From Longitalea arenae (GTDB taxonomy: Bacteria > Bacteroidota > Bacteroidia > Chitinophagales > Chitinophagaceae), in the NCBI RefSeq assembly GCF_016924755.1, contig NZ_JAFFJX010000027.1:1-53463 (forward strand): a DNA stretch of 53,463 bases, given 5' to 3'. Below, piece after piece: positions 43,297 to 53,407 of this stretch; position 1 is the first letter of the stretch; the number at the start of each line of letters is the position of its first letter. The notes below the pieces were generated by a model, which worked only from the letters and a program-made list of their open reading frames with translations, was not told the DNA's origin and made no database searches. A program made the translations under genes and the position numbers.

Positions 43297-46200
43297 ATGA
43301 AATTAACTGCTAAACCGGCTTCAGGGTCTTTGTCAGCCCATAAGAAGGATGGGGGTTTTGGGGCCAAACTCTTGCGCGTTATGAAGTTGACCACTATCAT
43401 AATATTGACTGTCTGTTTACACAGCAGTGCAAATGGACTGGCACAGCAAACGGTAACATTTTCCGGCAAGGAAGTGAGCCTGGAGAATATATTCAATGCG
43501 ATCAAGAAGCAAACCAGTTACCGTTTTTTCTTCAATACCAACATGCTGCAGCAGGCAACGAGGGTTTCTATCGAAGTAAAGAATGCCCCCATCGACCAGG
43601 TGATGACCCTGGCGCTGAAAGATCAACCGCTTACCTATACTATAAAGGGCAGAACGATATTTATTATGAAGAAGCCGGAGGAGATCAAGAGCAGTACGAA
43701 TATGGCGCCGCAGACGGGAGATCCGATTACGGTGAGTGGAAAAGTTACGGATGACAAAGGACAACCGTTGGTTGGAGCGAATGTAAAAGTGAAGGGCTCG
43801 AATAATGGCGTTGTTACCGATAACCAGGGCCGGTTTAGTTTATCCGATGTTGATCCCAATGCAACATTGGAAATTTCATTTGTAGGCCATGAGACGCAGT
43901 TATTGGCGGTGAAGGGGAAGAGTATGTTTAGTGTGACGTTGGGGCAGAAGCTATCTGTATTGGATGAGACTGTGGTTATAGCTTACGGGACGACGACGAA
44001 GCGATTTAATACAGGGAATGTGAGTAGTGTGAAGGCGAGTGATATTGAGAAGCAACCCATAACAAATGCATTACTTTCTTTACAAGGACGCGTTCCTGGA
44101 ATGGAAGTAACCCAAAGCACAGGATTGCCTGGAAGTGGTGTGAAAGTTCATATACGAGGGCTAAATAGTATACAGAATGGTAATGATCCGTTGTATGTAG
44201 TTGACGGAGTGCCATATGTATCTCAGAATATGTTTAATCTTGGGGCAATCTTAGGAACGTCAGGAACAAGTATAACAGGAAGCCCTTTTAGTTATATAAA
44301 TCCTTCGGATATCGAGTCAATTGAAGTTTTAAAAGATGCTGATGCTACTGCAATTTACGGTTCTCGCGGTGCTAGTGGTGTCGTTTTAATAACAACAAAA
44401 AAAGGAAAGACTGGAAAGACATCTGTTAGTTTAAACGTTCAAAATGGCTTCGGAAAGGTGGCGAGAAGACTAAACGTACTTAACACCCGGCAATACTTAG
44501 ACATGCGGTATGAAGCATTTGAGAATGATGGCTCCGCCCCGCAGCAGTGGGACTACGATTTAACACTGTGGGATACAACTAGAAATACTGACTGGCAAAA
44601 AGAATTAATTGGTGGGAGTGCTAATTATTTTGATGTTCAGGCTTCGGTTTCTGGAGGAAATGTAAATACTCAATTTTTTGTAGGTGGAGGGTACCATAAA
44701 GAAACCACCGTATTTCCTGGTAGCCTTTCCAATCAGAAAGGATCCATTCATTTTAGTCTTAATAATTTATCCACAAATCAGAAGTTCAGATTAATGCTCG
44801 TAGGGAACTATTTGATTGATAATAATCGTTTGATGACCCTTGATTTAACATCTGACGCTATTCAGTTAGCTCCAAATGCACCAGAGCTTTTTAATTCTGA
44901 TGGTTCATTGAACTGGGCTTTGGATGAAAATGGTACTTCTTCATGGGTAAATCCGTTGAGATGGACAAAAAGGAAATATAATAGTAAAACCATAAATTTG
45001 ATTAATAATATAGTACTTAGCTATTATATAACTCCGCAATTAGAAATTAAGAATAACCTTGGTTTCTTCAATATTCAAACAGATGAGTTCACAACTGATC
45101 CATTTACCTCAGCAGATCCCAGTTTACCTTCATTTACACGATCAGCACGTTTCGTAGACAATAACATACAATCCTGGCTTATAGAGCCACAATTAAACTA
45201 CAAGATTGCTTTCCAAAAAGCTAACGTTAATATTCTTATTGGATCAACATTTCAACAGAATAAAAGTACCAGCCAGACCTTGAATGCAAGCGGTTTTAAC
45301 AATGATTTAGTTATCCAAGATATAAAATCAGCACCAAGTATTAGTGTTGGAGGTACAACCGATAATCTCTATAAGTATGCGGCTTTATTTGCGCGAGTCG
45401 GGTTAAATCTACATGACAAATATTTATTAAATCTCACAGCACGTCGTGATGGTACCAGCCGATTTGGACCCGATAACAGGTTTCATAGTTTTGGCTCTGT
45501 TGGTTTGGGCTGGATTTTTAGTGAAGAGAAGTTCATTATAAACACTTTTCCATTCTTAAGTTTCGGCAAACTACGTGGTAGTTACGGATCAACAGGTAGT
45601 GATCAAGTAGGAGATTATACCTATTTGGATTTGTATAATACTATAGGTGTTGGTATTCCTTATCAAGGCATAACTGGATTCCAAATTAATAATCTTTTTA
45701 CACCAGACTTAGCTTGGGAGGAAACTAAGAAGTTAGAAGGTGCAATCGAATTTGGTTTTTTTAAGGATCGGGTTTTATTAACCGCCAGCTATTTTAGAAA
45801 TGAATCTTCTAATCAATTAACTAACTATACACTGTCCAGTGTTACAGGTTTTACATCGATAACTAGAAATCTAAATGCAAAGGTTCAAAATAGCGGTTGG
45901 GAATTTTCACTAAATACTACAAATGTCAACAATAATCACTTCAAGTGGCGGACATCTATTAATCTAACTTCCATTAAAAATAAGTTAGTTTCAGTAGCTC
46001 CAGGAATGAACCAGAATTACCAAAGGTTAGTAGGAAATTCTTTGACGTCTACTTTTGTTTATCGTTCGCTAGGTGTAGATAAATCCTCTGGACAATATAT
46101 ATTTGATGATGGCTATGGAGCACCAACATTTAGCCCAGATACCTCATATTCTATATCAACGTACGCTGTTAATATTTTTCCAAAGTTTTATGGAGGTATC

Positions 46201-46662
46201 CAAAATAGTATTCAATATAAAGGCATTCAATTAGAGTTTTTGTTTCAATTTGTTAAGCAAATTGGTCGTAACTATTTTATTGGTAATTACCCTGGACAAT
46301 ATTACGGAGGAGGAAACAATCAGCCCAATACTGTTTTGGAAAGATGGCGAAAGCCAGGTGATGTAGCAAAAATTCAAAAATTTAATCAAGATTTCTCTAT
46401 ATATGGCACCTATAGTTACGCTGAGCAAAGCGATTTAGTTTATTCGGATGCATCATACATAAGACTAAAGAATGTATCTCTCTCATGGACATTTCCCGAA
46501 AAAAATATCAAAAGAATAGGGATAAATAATTGCCAATTATTCGTCCTTGGTCAAAATATTCTAACTGTAACCGATTATATAGGATTAGATCCGGAGACAA
46601 TGAGTTCAAATTCTCTACCTCCATTGAGAACCATTACAATGGGCATTAAAGTTACTTTATAA
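43297..46662 (+). CDS. SusC/RagA TonB-dependent transporter with STN domain (compositional mosaic)
   Basis: A 1121-residue outer-membrane transporter. After a cytoplasmic extension and signal peptide (VMKLTTIIILTVCLH to GLAQ) it has an STN signalling domain (VSLENIFNAIKKQTSYRFFF), a carboxypeptidase-D-like domain (VSGKVTDDKGQPLVGANVKV), and the SusC plug (LSLQGRVPGMEV, VVDGVPY, IESIEVLKDADATAIYG, GVVLITTKKGK). A barrel follows to a final aromatic-poor strand (ITMGIKVTL). STN plus the upstream sigma/anti-sigma genes imply substrate-induced control. Start: ATG 43297 is preferred; TTG 43252 is in frame upstream and ATG 43381 begins exactly at the signal core. Composition changes abruptly near 44040: GC-richer before, AT-rich after. 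Confidence 0.95.
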   Translation: MKLTAKPASGSLSAHKKDGGFGAKLLRVMKLTTIIILTVCLHSSANGLAQQTVTFSGKEVSLENIFNAIKKQTSYRFFFNTNMLQQATRVSIEVKNAPIDQVMTLALKDQPLTYTIKGRTIFIMKKPEEIKSSTNMAPQTGDPITVSGKVTDDKGQPLVGANVKVKGSNNGVVTDNQGRFSLSDVDPNATLEISFVGHETQLLAVKGKSMFSVTLGQKLSVLDETVVIAYGTTTKRFNTGNVSSVKASDIEKQPITNALLSLQGRVPGMEVTQSTGLPGSGVKVHIRGLNSIQNGNDPLYVVDGVPYVSQNMFNLGAILGTSGTSITGSPFSYINPSDIESIEVLKDADATAIYGSRGASGVVLITTKKGKTGKTSVSLNVQNGFGKVARRLNVLNTRQYLDMRYEAFENDGSAPQQWDYDLTLWDTTRNTDWQKELIGGSANYFDVQASVSGGNVNTQFFVGGGYHKETTVFPGSLSNQKGSIHFSLNNLSTNQKFRLMLVGNYLIDNNRLMTLDLTSDAIQLAPNAPELFNSDGSLNWALDENGTSSWVNPLRWTKRKYNSKTINLINNIVLSYYITPQLEIKNNLGFFNIQTDEFTTDPFTSADPSLPSFTRSARFVDNNIQSWLIEPQLNYKIAFQKANVNILIGSTFQQNKSTSQTLNASGFNNDLVIQDIKSAPSISVGGTTDNLYKYAALFARVGLNLHDKYLLNLTARRDGTSRFGPDNRFHSFGSVGLGWIFSEEKFIINTFPFLSFGKLRGSYGSTGSDQVGDYTYLDLYNTIGVGIPYQGITGFQINNLFTPDLAWEETKKLEGAIEFGFFKDRVLLTASYFRNESSNQLTNYTLSSVTGFTSITRNLNAKVQNSGWEFSLNTTNVNNNHFKWRTSINLTSIKNKLVSVAPGMNQNYQRLVGNSLTSTFVYRSLGVDKSSGQYIFDDGYGAPTFSPDTSYSISTYAVNIFPKFYGGIQNSIQYKGIQLEFLFQFVKQIGRNYFIGNYPGQYYGGGNNQPNTVLERWRKPGDVAKIQKFNQDFSIYGTYSYAEQSDLVYSDASYIRLKNVSLSWTFPEKNIKRIGINNCQLFVLGQNILTVTDYIGLDPETMSSNSLPPLRTITMGIKVTL

Positions 46663-46674
46663 AAAATATAAGAA

Positions 46675-48177
46675 ATGAAAAAAGGTAATAAATTGAATGT
46701 TTCCAAAATTAATCTCTTTGAGAGAATTAATATAGGAATAGGGAAACACAATGGTTGGTACTTTGTCTGCTTTTTACTTATGATTTATATCCAACAAACA
46801 TCGTGTAAGAAATTTTTAGAAATTAAACCTCCAATTACGTCAACAACTAGTGATAACGTTTATGATAATGATGCTACAGCTGCAGCGACTTTAATTGGAA
46901 TTTTTACTAAGTTAAGCCAAACGAGTGGTGAGAGCTTAATTTCAGTCAGAAGTGGGTTGTCGTCAGATGAACTAGAACTCCATGGGGGATCAACCAATGC
47001 AAATAAAAACTTAGTAAAATTTTACCTTAATGCTTTGACACCAGAAGCAAATCAGACATACTGGGAAACATTTTTTAAGTATTTACACACAGTCAACACT
47101 GCCATAGAAGGACTTTCGAATTCTAACTCTTTGACACCTAATATAAAAGAACATTTGTTAGGCGAGGCAAAGTTTATGAGAGCCTTATTTTATTTTTATC
47201 TTGTAAATTATTATGGTGATGTCCCATTGGCTTTATCAAGTGATTACCGGATAAATAATACTCTTGAAAGAACTCCAATCAGTCATGTTTATTTTCAGAT
47301 CATTAACGATTTGGAAGACGCTAAAAAACTGTTAAGTGATGAATATTTAGACCTCTCTAACTTTAAATCTACAACTGAACGTGTTAGGCCAACAAAGTGG
47401 GCCGCAATAGCTTTGTTATCTAGAGTCTATTTATATATATCTGATTGGGCTAATGCTGAATTGCAAGCAACAGAAATTATTAATTCCACAAAATTTGAGT
47501 TATTACCTTTAAATGATGTTTTTTTAAAAAACAGCAAAGAAGCTATACTGCAATTGCAACCTGTTAACACGGGCTATAATACGGTGGAAGGTAGGATCTT
47601 TATTTTGCCAACTACTGGACCTACGTCATCAAATAGTAATTATCCCGTTTATTTGAGTTCAAACTTACTTAATGCATTTGAATCAAGCGATAACCGTAGA
47701 AACAGTTGGGTAAATAAGGTTACGGTTAGTTCGAAAGATTATTATTACCCATATAAATATAAGATTGGAGTCTTTAATTCTTCCATTACCTCTGTTTCTC
47801 ATGTCAAAGAATATTCAACTATTCTACGGTTAGGAGAACAATATTTAATTCGTGCTGAAGCTCGGGCACAATTAAATAGGCATAGCGATGCTTTGGAAGA
47901 TTTGAACAAAATTCGGACAAGAGCTGGCTTAGACCCACAATTACTAAGTGATAAAGAAACCTTGTTGGCAGCGATTTTTCAGGAGCGTCAAGTTGAGTTA
48001 TTTACTGAATGGGGGCATCGTTGGTTAGATATGAAACGTACAAATCGTGTTGATTCGATAATGAGTAAGGTTACTTCGGATAAGGGCGGTGAATGGAGTA
48101 TAAACTGGAGTTTATATCCGCTGCCACTATATGACATCCAGCAAAATGAAAGACTTATTCAGAATCCTGGATACTAA
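46675..48177 (+). CDS. SusD/RagB-family lipoprotein
   Basis: A 500-residue lid partner of the preceding SusC, 12 bp downstream. It has an unusually long hydrophilic N-terminus (about 28 residues) before the signal core YFVCFLLMIYIQQTSC, with lipid Cys at about residue 44; an internal start would shorten this, but no ATG lies close to the core. The SusD helix repeats appear as LLGEAKFMRALFYFYLVNYY and RPTKWAAIALLSRVYLY. The C-terminal signature LGEQYLIRAEARAQLNRHSD, LNKIRTRAGLDP and IFQERQVELFTEWGHRWLDM is clear. The gene is AT-rich throughout, like the 3' part of the SusC gene. Confidence 0.94.
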   Translation: MKKGNKLNVSKINLFERINIGIGKHNGWYFVCFLLMIYIQQTSCKKFLEIKPPITSTTSDNVYDNDATAAATLIGIFTKLSQTSGESLISVRSGLSSDELELHGGSTNANKNLVKFYLNALTPEANQTYWETFFKYLHTVNTAIEGLSNSNSLTPNIKEHLLGEAKFMRALFYFYLVNYYGDVPLALSSDYRINNTLERTPISHVYFQIINDLEDAKKLLSDEYLDLSNFKSTTERVRPTKWAAIALLSRVYLYISDWANAELQATEIINSTKFELLPLNDVFLKNSKEAILQLQPVNTGYNTVEGRIFILPTTGPTSSNSNYPVYLSSNLLNAFESSDNRRNSWVNKVTVSSKDYYYPYKYKIGVFNSSITSVSHVKEYSTILRLGEQYLIRAEARAQLNRHSDALEDLNKIRTRAGLDPQLLSDKETLLAAIFQERQVELFTEWGHRWLDMKRTNRVDSIMSKVTSDKGGEWSINWSLYPLPLYDIQQNERLIQNPGY

Positions 48178-48518
48178 TAGTGGAAAACGTCGACGTTGTG
48201 TATGTCAGGTTCATGTTATATTAAATGACATCCTTAATAGGATATAGTTATTATGTAGCTCTAAGCAAATCAATAAGGTGAATCTTGGCTTAATATTAAG
48301 TCTCCTATACAGTTAGTCGCTACCTGGTAAGGAGATTTATCTCGTCGAAGAGGTCAAGATGAATCGTCTCAGGAGCGATAGCTACATAATTAGTTAAGGA
48401 AACCGCACTAAAGGTGCCTATTACACATCCTGAACGGCACATTTGTACTTAAGAATCGCAATGTAACTCAATTTGTGGCTTATTTAGTTTATCATTTAAT
48501 TATCAACAATACATTAAA
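48178..48518. other. Intergenic region with a 139-bp inverted-repeat-bounded segment
   Basis: There is no coding frame. ttatgtagct (48251-48260) and agctacataa (48380-48389) form perfect 10-bp inverted ends around 119 bp that also contain gagat/atctc (48332-48343) and tctcc/ggaga pairs. The palindrome aacgtcgacgtt is at 48186-48197. It may be a structured leader or a small non-autonomous element; no target-site duplication is obvious. Confidence 0.45.
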
Positions 48519-49895
48519 ATGAGGCAATTGTTTTGGTTCATGTTTTTATGGATGCCAGTTAAATCTTACTCACAATCTGGATCTAAAATCAATTCGATTC
48601 AATGGGTAAATAATCTATCATGGGATCAAATTAAAACAAAGGCTAAGGCTGAGAATAAATTTATCTTTGTTGATTGTTTTGCTACCTGGTGCTTGCCTTG
48701 TAAGAAAATGGATAGCGAGGTTCTTGCGTTGGATACCGTAGGTATGGTTCTTAATTCAAGATATATTTCGATTAAAGTGCAGATGGATACTTCGAAAAAT
48801 GATAACGTCATTACAAAGAAATGGTATAGTGACGCAAGTAAAATTATGAACGAATTTAAAATAAACGCTTTCCCTACGTTTCTTTTTTTTGATCCAAACG
48901 GCGTTCTTGTGCATAGAGGCATTGGTGTACATAATAGGGATGGTTTTTTGTCTTTAGCGACTGATGCTCTAAATCCTGAGACTCAATATTATAGTTTACT
49001 GAAAAGGTATAGGGAAGGTGACACGAACAATTTAAATCTTAAGTGGTTAGCGCGCTCTGCAAAGTTGTTTGAGGAAAATGAAATGGCAAATGATATTGCT
49101 ACTTCATTTTTAGAGGTTATAGAAATGGATGACATGAATGATATAGATAATGTCAAATTTGTTAGGGAGTTTAGACATCTTTCTGAATCTCAAAAGCGAT
49201 TAAGGGATTATGTTGAAAATATAGTAGACATCGATCGTCTTAACGAACTTAATATCTCACTAATGGCCGACCACATGAATGGCACAAACGGCAAAACATT
49301 TCAATTGTTTTACAACAACGCTGATACCATTAATGAAATTATGAAAACTGATGGTTACGCTCAAAGGGTTATAGATAATTTGATTACTCAACAAGAGGTA
49401 AAACCAATATTGGATCAGTATAATTTTTACAGCTTAACACCTAATTGGGATAGTATTCGATTTCTAATATCCAAACGTTACAATGACAAATATGCTAACA
49501 GGATAACATCCTCTTCTAAAGTTTCATGGTATTTAAAAAGGCAAGATTGGAGTGATTATACTAGAAGCTTAGTAGAATATTTTGATACGTATGGAAATAA
49601 GGATAACCCTATAATGAATAATAATAGCGCTTGGGCGATATTTGAAAGGAGTAAAAATAAAGGCGAACTATTGGCTGCTTTAAGATGGATAGAGGAATTA
49701 CTAAATAATAAAAGATTTTCTAATTGGGGACCTGCTTTAGATACCTATGCAAACCTTTTATACAAACTGGGAAGAACAAAGGAAGCGATTAAATGGCAAG
49801 AACTTGCCGTAAAGTATAGTCCGTTAGACACCGATAACATGATGAGATTGCAAAAAATGAAGAAAGGTGAGCCAACTTGGATAAGTTCAAAGTAA
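48519..49895 (+). CDS. Thioredoxin-fold protein with C-terminal helical extension, exported
   Basis: A 458-residue protein with a signal peptide (about 1-19, ending SYSQ). Next is a thioredoxin domain (about 30-150) with the redox motif WCLPCKKM (Cys58, Cys61), the strand KFIFVDCFATW, and a FPTFLFFDPNG segment with the cis-Pro loop. The last 300 residues are helical and TPR-like, ending GRTKEAIKWQELAVKYSP. Thioredoxin-like proteins of this long type recur beside SusCD pairs with peptidases in Bacteroidota. A role in handling disulfides of imported peptides is inferred. It is 341 bp after SusD. Confidence 0.88.
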   Translation: MRQLFWFMFLWMPVKSYSQSGSKINSIQWVNNLSWDQIKTKAKAENKFIFVDCFATWCLPCKKMDSEVLALDTVGMVLNSRYISIKVQMDTSKNDNVITKKWYSDASKIMNEFKINAFPTFLFFDPNGVLVHRGIGVHNRDGFLSLATDALNPETQYYSLLKRYREGDTNNLNLKWLARSAKLFEENEMANDIATSFLEVIEMDDMNDIDNVKFVREFRHLSESQKRLRDYVENIVDIDRLNELNISLMADHMNGTNGKTFQLFYNNADTINEIMKTDGYAQRVIDNLITQQEVKPILDQYNFYSLTPNWDSIRFLISKRYNDKYANRITSSSKVSWYLKRQDWSDYTRSLVEYFDTYGNKDNPIMNNNSAWAIFERSKNKGELLAALRWIEELLNNKRFSNWGPALDTYANLLYKLGRTKEAIKWQELAVKYSPLDTDNMMRLQKMKKGEPTWISSK

Positions 49896-50300
49896 GGAAT
49901 ATCGCTCGATCGATTGAATTACAGGACATGGAAAGAGTTTATAGAGTTATTCTGGAAGCGACTTGACCATTGCAAATGTGGGATCAAAGGGTATGAACCA
50001 TTCCATGAAGCGTTCTCAGCAACCCTCTGATTACTATGCCATTTAAGACAAATAATCCTTACATGCCTAGTTTTAATGCTTCAATTCTACGGATAGAATT
50101 ACTAGGAATTATTAATGCGTTTTAAAGTCAATCTTGCGTTTAATTAATTAGTCATTTAAGTTACTTCATCAAGTTAGAATGTTTTAAAGCTTAATTCTAC
50201 TTTGTTAATTAAAGTACGCACTGTGTAATTGTGCGACCAAAATAATTCGTAAATTAATATACGGCATAGCTATTTGCATTAAAAGAATTCAACTTTATAT
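49896..50300. other. Intergenic, AT-rich; no gene seen
   Basis: About 400 bp with multiple stops in all frames and no recognisable RNA. It separates the thioredoxin and peptidase genes and probably carries a promoter for the latter, though no clear TAnnTTTG box is visible. Confidence 0.5.
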
Positions 50301-52958
50301 ATGAAAATAATATATGCGTTTACAATATTATTTGCGCTTTCAAATAAAATTAGTTCTCAAACTGTTTTTGTTGACAATAATATTAAACGTCCGATTACTA
50401 CTGATGTATACAAAAAATGGCCCTCTGTCAGCAATCCTTTAATTAGTGATAACGGTAAGTATGTTGCCTATACAATTAGTAGTCCAAGTGGTATTGATAC
50501 GTTAGTGATTAAATCTACAAAAAATCACTGGGAGAAAAAGATTTTAGGTGGTTACAATGGAAAATTTACCACCGATAACAAAAGAATTGTATTTCTCAAA
50601 AGAAATGACACATTGTGCTTGTTTAAACTGGAGACGGGTAATATTGAGTACATAAACAATGTCAACAATTTTAAACTAGTTGGGGAGGGAAAAGAACAAA
50701 ACTTAATTTATTTAAAAAAGGACACCGCTCGGCATCTTGTTATTAAAAATGTAACAACCGACAAAAAAAAATGTATTGAGGGAGTGAATAACTTTTCGAT
50801 AAGCGTTAATGGTAGCAATTTAGTTTTTGTTACAAATAAAAAAATGAACGATAAATTTAGTCAAGTCATATGTTGGTTAAATTTAATAAATGAAAAAACA
50901 GATACCATTTGGTCTTCAGAAAGTGAATTTAATTTTAAGTTTAGTGATTTTCAATTTGACATTAGATCTGAACAGATTGCCTTTATCGCACAAATCAAGG
51001 ATGATATTAACCAAGAGAATGAGTTGTGGTATTACAGACATGGAATGAATTATGCCCAATTAGGTATTAAAAATAAAAACCTTAATTTTTCAGGCAACTT
51101 CCAAATAGCTTTTAAGGTACCTACGTTTAGCAATGATGGAAAGAGGATATTTTTCACATTAAAAGAAGAAAAAAAGACAGAAGATTCTGGAGGCGAAGTA
51201 GATCTAGACATTTGGAGTTATTCAGATAAACGTATTTCAAAACATCAAGATGAAATGCCAGGATATAGCAATAAACAGACTTTTGCAGCAGTTTACAACA
51301 TATCCAATCGTAATATTTATAAATTAGAGAACCGATTTGAAACAATTGTAAGCTCATTGGAAAAGTCAAATAGTGAATTTGTGTTAATTGAAAAAAGGCA
51401 AGGTAGTGAAACTGAATCAAATTGGAACCCGATATCGTATTCGTCTATATTTTTACAGTCAACAATAGATGGCACAAAGAAGTTGATACAAAATGAGATT
51501 AAACAGTCATGGGCGTATTATAAATTATCTCCATTCGGCAAATTTATTGTCTATTATGATACAAAAGCTAAACATTTCTTTAGTTTTGATATAAAAAGCG
51601 GAATTCGAAGAAATATTACTAAGGATGTTGTTACTTCTTTTAGTGATGAGGATTATGACCTTCCTGGTGAACCGCCACCTATTGGGATTGCAGCTTGGTT
51701 AGAAAACGATGCTGCGGTTTTAATTTATGATAATTATGATATTTGGAAAGTCCATCTTTCTGCAAATAGCCCGCCTGTATGTATAACGAATGAATACGGT
51801 AGAAAAAATCGAATTAAGTTCAGACTTGGAATAAATGAAGGTCTGATAGTTTCTGAAGATAAAGGAATAATTCTTTTAGCATTTAATAATATTAACAAGG
51901 ATAATGGGTTTTACAGACTTAATTCTATAAAAGGTGTAAATCCTGAAAAATTATCAATGGGTCCTTATGTATATTCTTGGAGAGATATTTCGATATTTAA
52001 TCCTATCAAAGCCAAAAAAGCTAACGTTTATATTATTAATCGGATGTCTGTAAGTAGTTCTCCAAATTTTTACCTAACCAATGATTTCAAACATTTTAAA
52101 CCAGTTTCTAATGTTTATCCTGAAAATGCGTATAATTGGTTTAATTCTCATCTGGTAAAATGGCGCAGTTTCATCGGTGATTCTTTAGAAGGAATACTTT
52201 ACACACCTTTCAACTTTGATTCAACAAAGAAATATCCAATCATATTTTCTTTTTATGAAAGAATGTCACACGAATTAAATAAGTATATTAAACCTGAGGA
52301 AAGTACAGGTCCTATCAACATTGCTTATTTCGTTAGTAACGAATACTTAGTGTTTGCACCTGATATTCATTTTAAAGTCGGTAAACTGGGAGAAAGTATT
52401 TACAATGCAGTAGTTTCTGCTGCCAAATACTTAGGTGCAAAACCTTGGGTCGATTCATCAAAAATGGGAATTCATGGGCATAGTTTTGGTGGGTTCGCAG
52501 TCAATTATTTAATCACGCAAACGAATATTTTTTCGGCAGGTGCATCTGCAGCAGGATTATCCGATTTAATCAGTTTTTATGGGACTACTGTGTATTGGGG
52601 AAGTGCACAATATCTTTTTGAAACCGGTCAAACTCGACTCGGGTATACGTTGTGGGATAATCCAAGTTTATATATAGATAATTCGCCAGTATTAAAAGCA
52701 GACAAAGTTTCAACCCCGTTACTAATGATGAATAACAAATTAGATCCTATGGTTTCTTTCTCCCAAGGAGTCGAGTACTTCTTAGCGTTGAGAAGATTAA
52801 GAAAGAAAGTTTGGTTGCTAAAATATAATCAGGGATTTCATGAAGTAAATGGTAAAGATGCTGAAGACTACAATTTACGGTTAATTGAATTTTTCAATCA
52901 TTTTTTAAAAATGTCACCAATTCCAAAGTGGATGGAGGAAAAAAATAATGAAGAATGA
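50301..52958 (+). CDS. S9 family peptidase (prolyl-oligopeptidase type, secreted)
   Basis: An 885-residue exported serine peptidase. A signal peptide (about 1-19, ending SSQ) is followed by a long beta-propeller-like N-terminal region (about 30-600, WDxxxxxx-type blade motifs such as PLISDNGKYVAYTIS). The alpha/beta-hydrolase domain starts near 640. The nucleophile is in MGIHGHSFGGFAVNYL (Ser near residue 728), followed by the acid in MNNKLDPMVSF and the His in NQGFHEVNG. The GHSFGG elbow is typical of S9. It probably trims oligopeptides at the cell surface or in the periplasm, supplying the adjacent SusCD pair. AT-rich like its neighbours. Confidence 0.9.
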   Translation: MKIIYAFTILFALSNKISSQTVFVDNNIKRPITTDVYKKWPSVSNPLISDNGKYVAYTISSPSGIDTLVIKSTKNHWEKKILGGYNGKFTTDNKRIVFLKRNDTLCLFKLETGNIEYINNVNNFKLVGEGKEQNLIYLKKDTARHLVIKNVTTDKKKCIEGVNNFSISVNGSNLVFVTNKKMNDKFSQVICWLNLINEKTDTIWSSESEFNFKFSDFQFDIRSEQIAFIAQIKDDINQENELWYYRHGMNYAQLGIKNKNLNFSGNFQIAFKVPTFSNDGKRIFFTLKEEKKTEDSGGEVDLDIWSYSDKRISKHQDEMPGYSNKQTFAAVYNISNRNIYKLENRFETIVSSLEKSNSEFVLIEKRQGSETESNWNPISYSSIFLQSTIDGTKKLIQNEIKQSWAYYKLSPFGKFIVYYDTKAKHFFSFDIKSGIRRNITKDVVTSFSDEDYDLPGEPPPIGIAAWLENDAAVLIYDNYDIWKVHLSANSPPVCITNEYGRKNRIKFRLGINEGLIVSEDKGIILLAFNNINKDNGFYRLNSIKGVNPEKLSMGPYVYSWRDISIFNPIKAKKANVYIINRMSVSSSPNFYLTNDFKHFKPVSNVYPENAYNWFNSHLVKWRSFIGDSLEGILYTPFNFDSTKKYPIIFSFYERMSHELNKYIKPEESTGPINIAYFVSNEYLVFAPDIHFKVGKLGESIYNAVVSAAKYLGAKPWVDSSKMGIHGHSFGGFAVNYLITQTNIFSAGASAAGLSDLISFYGTTVYWGSAQYLFETGQTRLGYTLWDNPSLYIDNSPVLKADKVSTPLLMMNNKLDPMVSFSQGVEYFLALRRLRKKVWLLKYNQGFHEVNGKDAEDYNLRLIEFFNHFLKMSPIPKWMEEKNNEE

Positions 52959-53407
52959 GCTTCAAACATTTATTAAGGAGTTATACTTTTGTTTTACGTG
53001 ATCTATTCGGTTTTAGTAATGGTATTAGATTAAAGGTTTGCATGTAAGACTGTGATTTATTAACGCAGGTTTAAAGTTTCAGGATATTGAATGAAGCCGG
53101 TTCGTGTATGTTTTCGGCGCTGTGAACAAAATTGTAGAAGAGGCTGTAAAATAATCTTTTGACGGGTCCGACCGTTGAATACCGTTGACAACTTCAGTTT
53201 CCTTAACTTCATAGACCTCCGGAAGAAGCCTTCACAGTTAATGGTACTTATTTTAAGTCCTTAAAATAATCAGGCTGGAACGTATATTGCCCATGTGTCA
53301 TTGGGCATTTGTTGAATACAATTGGCGATCTTTTTTATGAAGGAATCCCGTACAGAAAAGTTTTTACAGCATAATACTTTCCCCGGAGTTTAAAACAAAA
53401 CTCCCAT
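52959..53407. other. Non-coding leader of an IS110-type element with hairpins (candidate bridge RNA region)
   Basis: No coding frame longer than a few codons occurs, apart from a 17-codon frame at 52948. Two hairpins stand out: 9-bp stem ttattttaa/ttaaaataa with a 4-nt loop at 53248-53269, and gccca/tgggc at 53289-53306. IS110 elements encode their bridge RNA in the non-coding end next to the transposase start, so the part from about 53160 to 53407 is a candidate. The element's left boundary cannot be fixed here. Confidence 0.4.
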
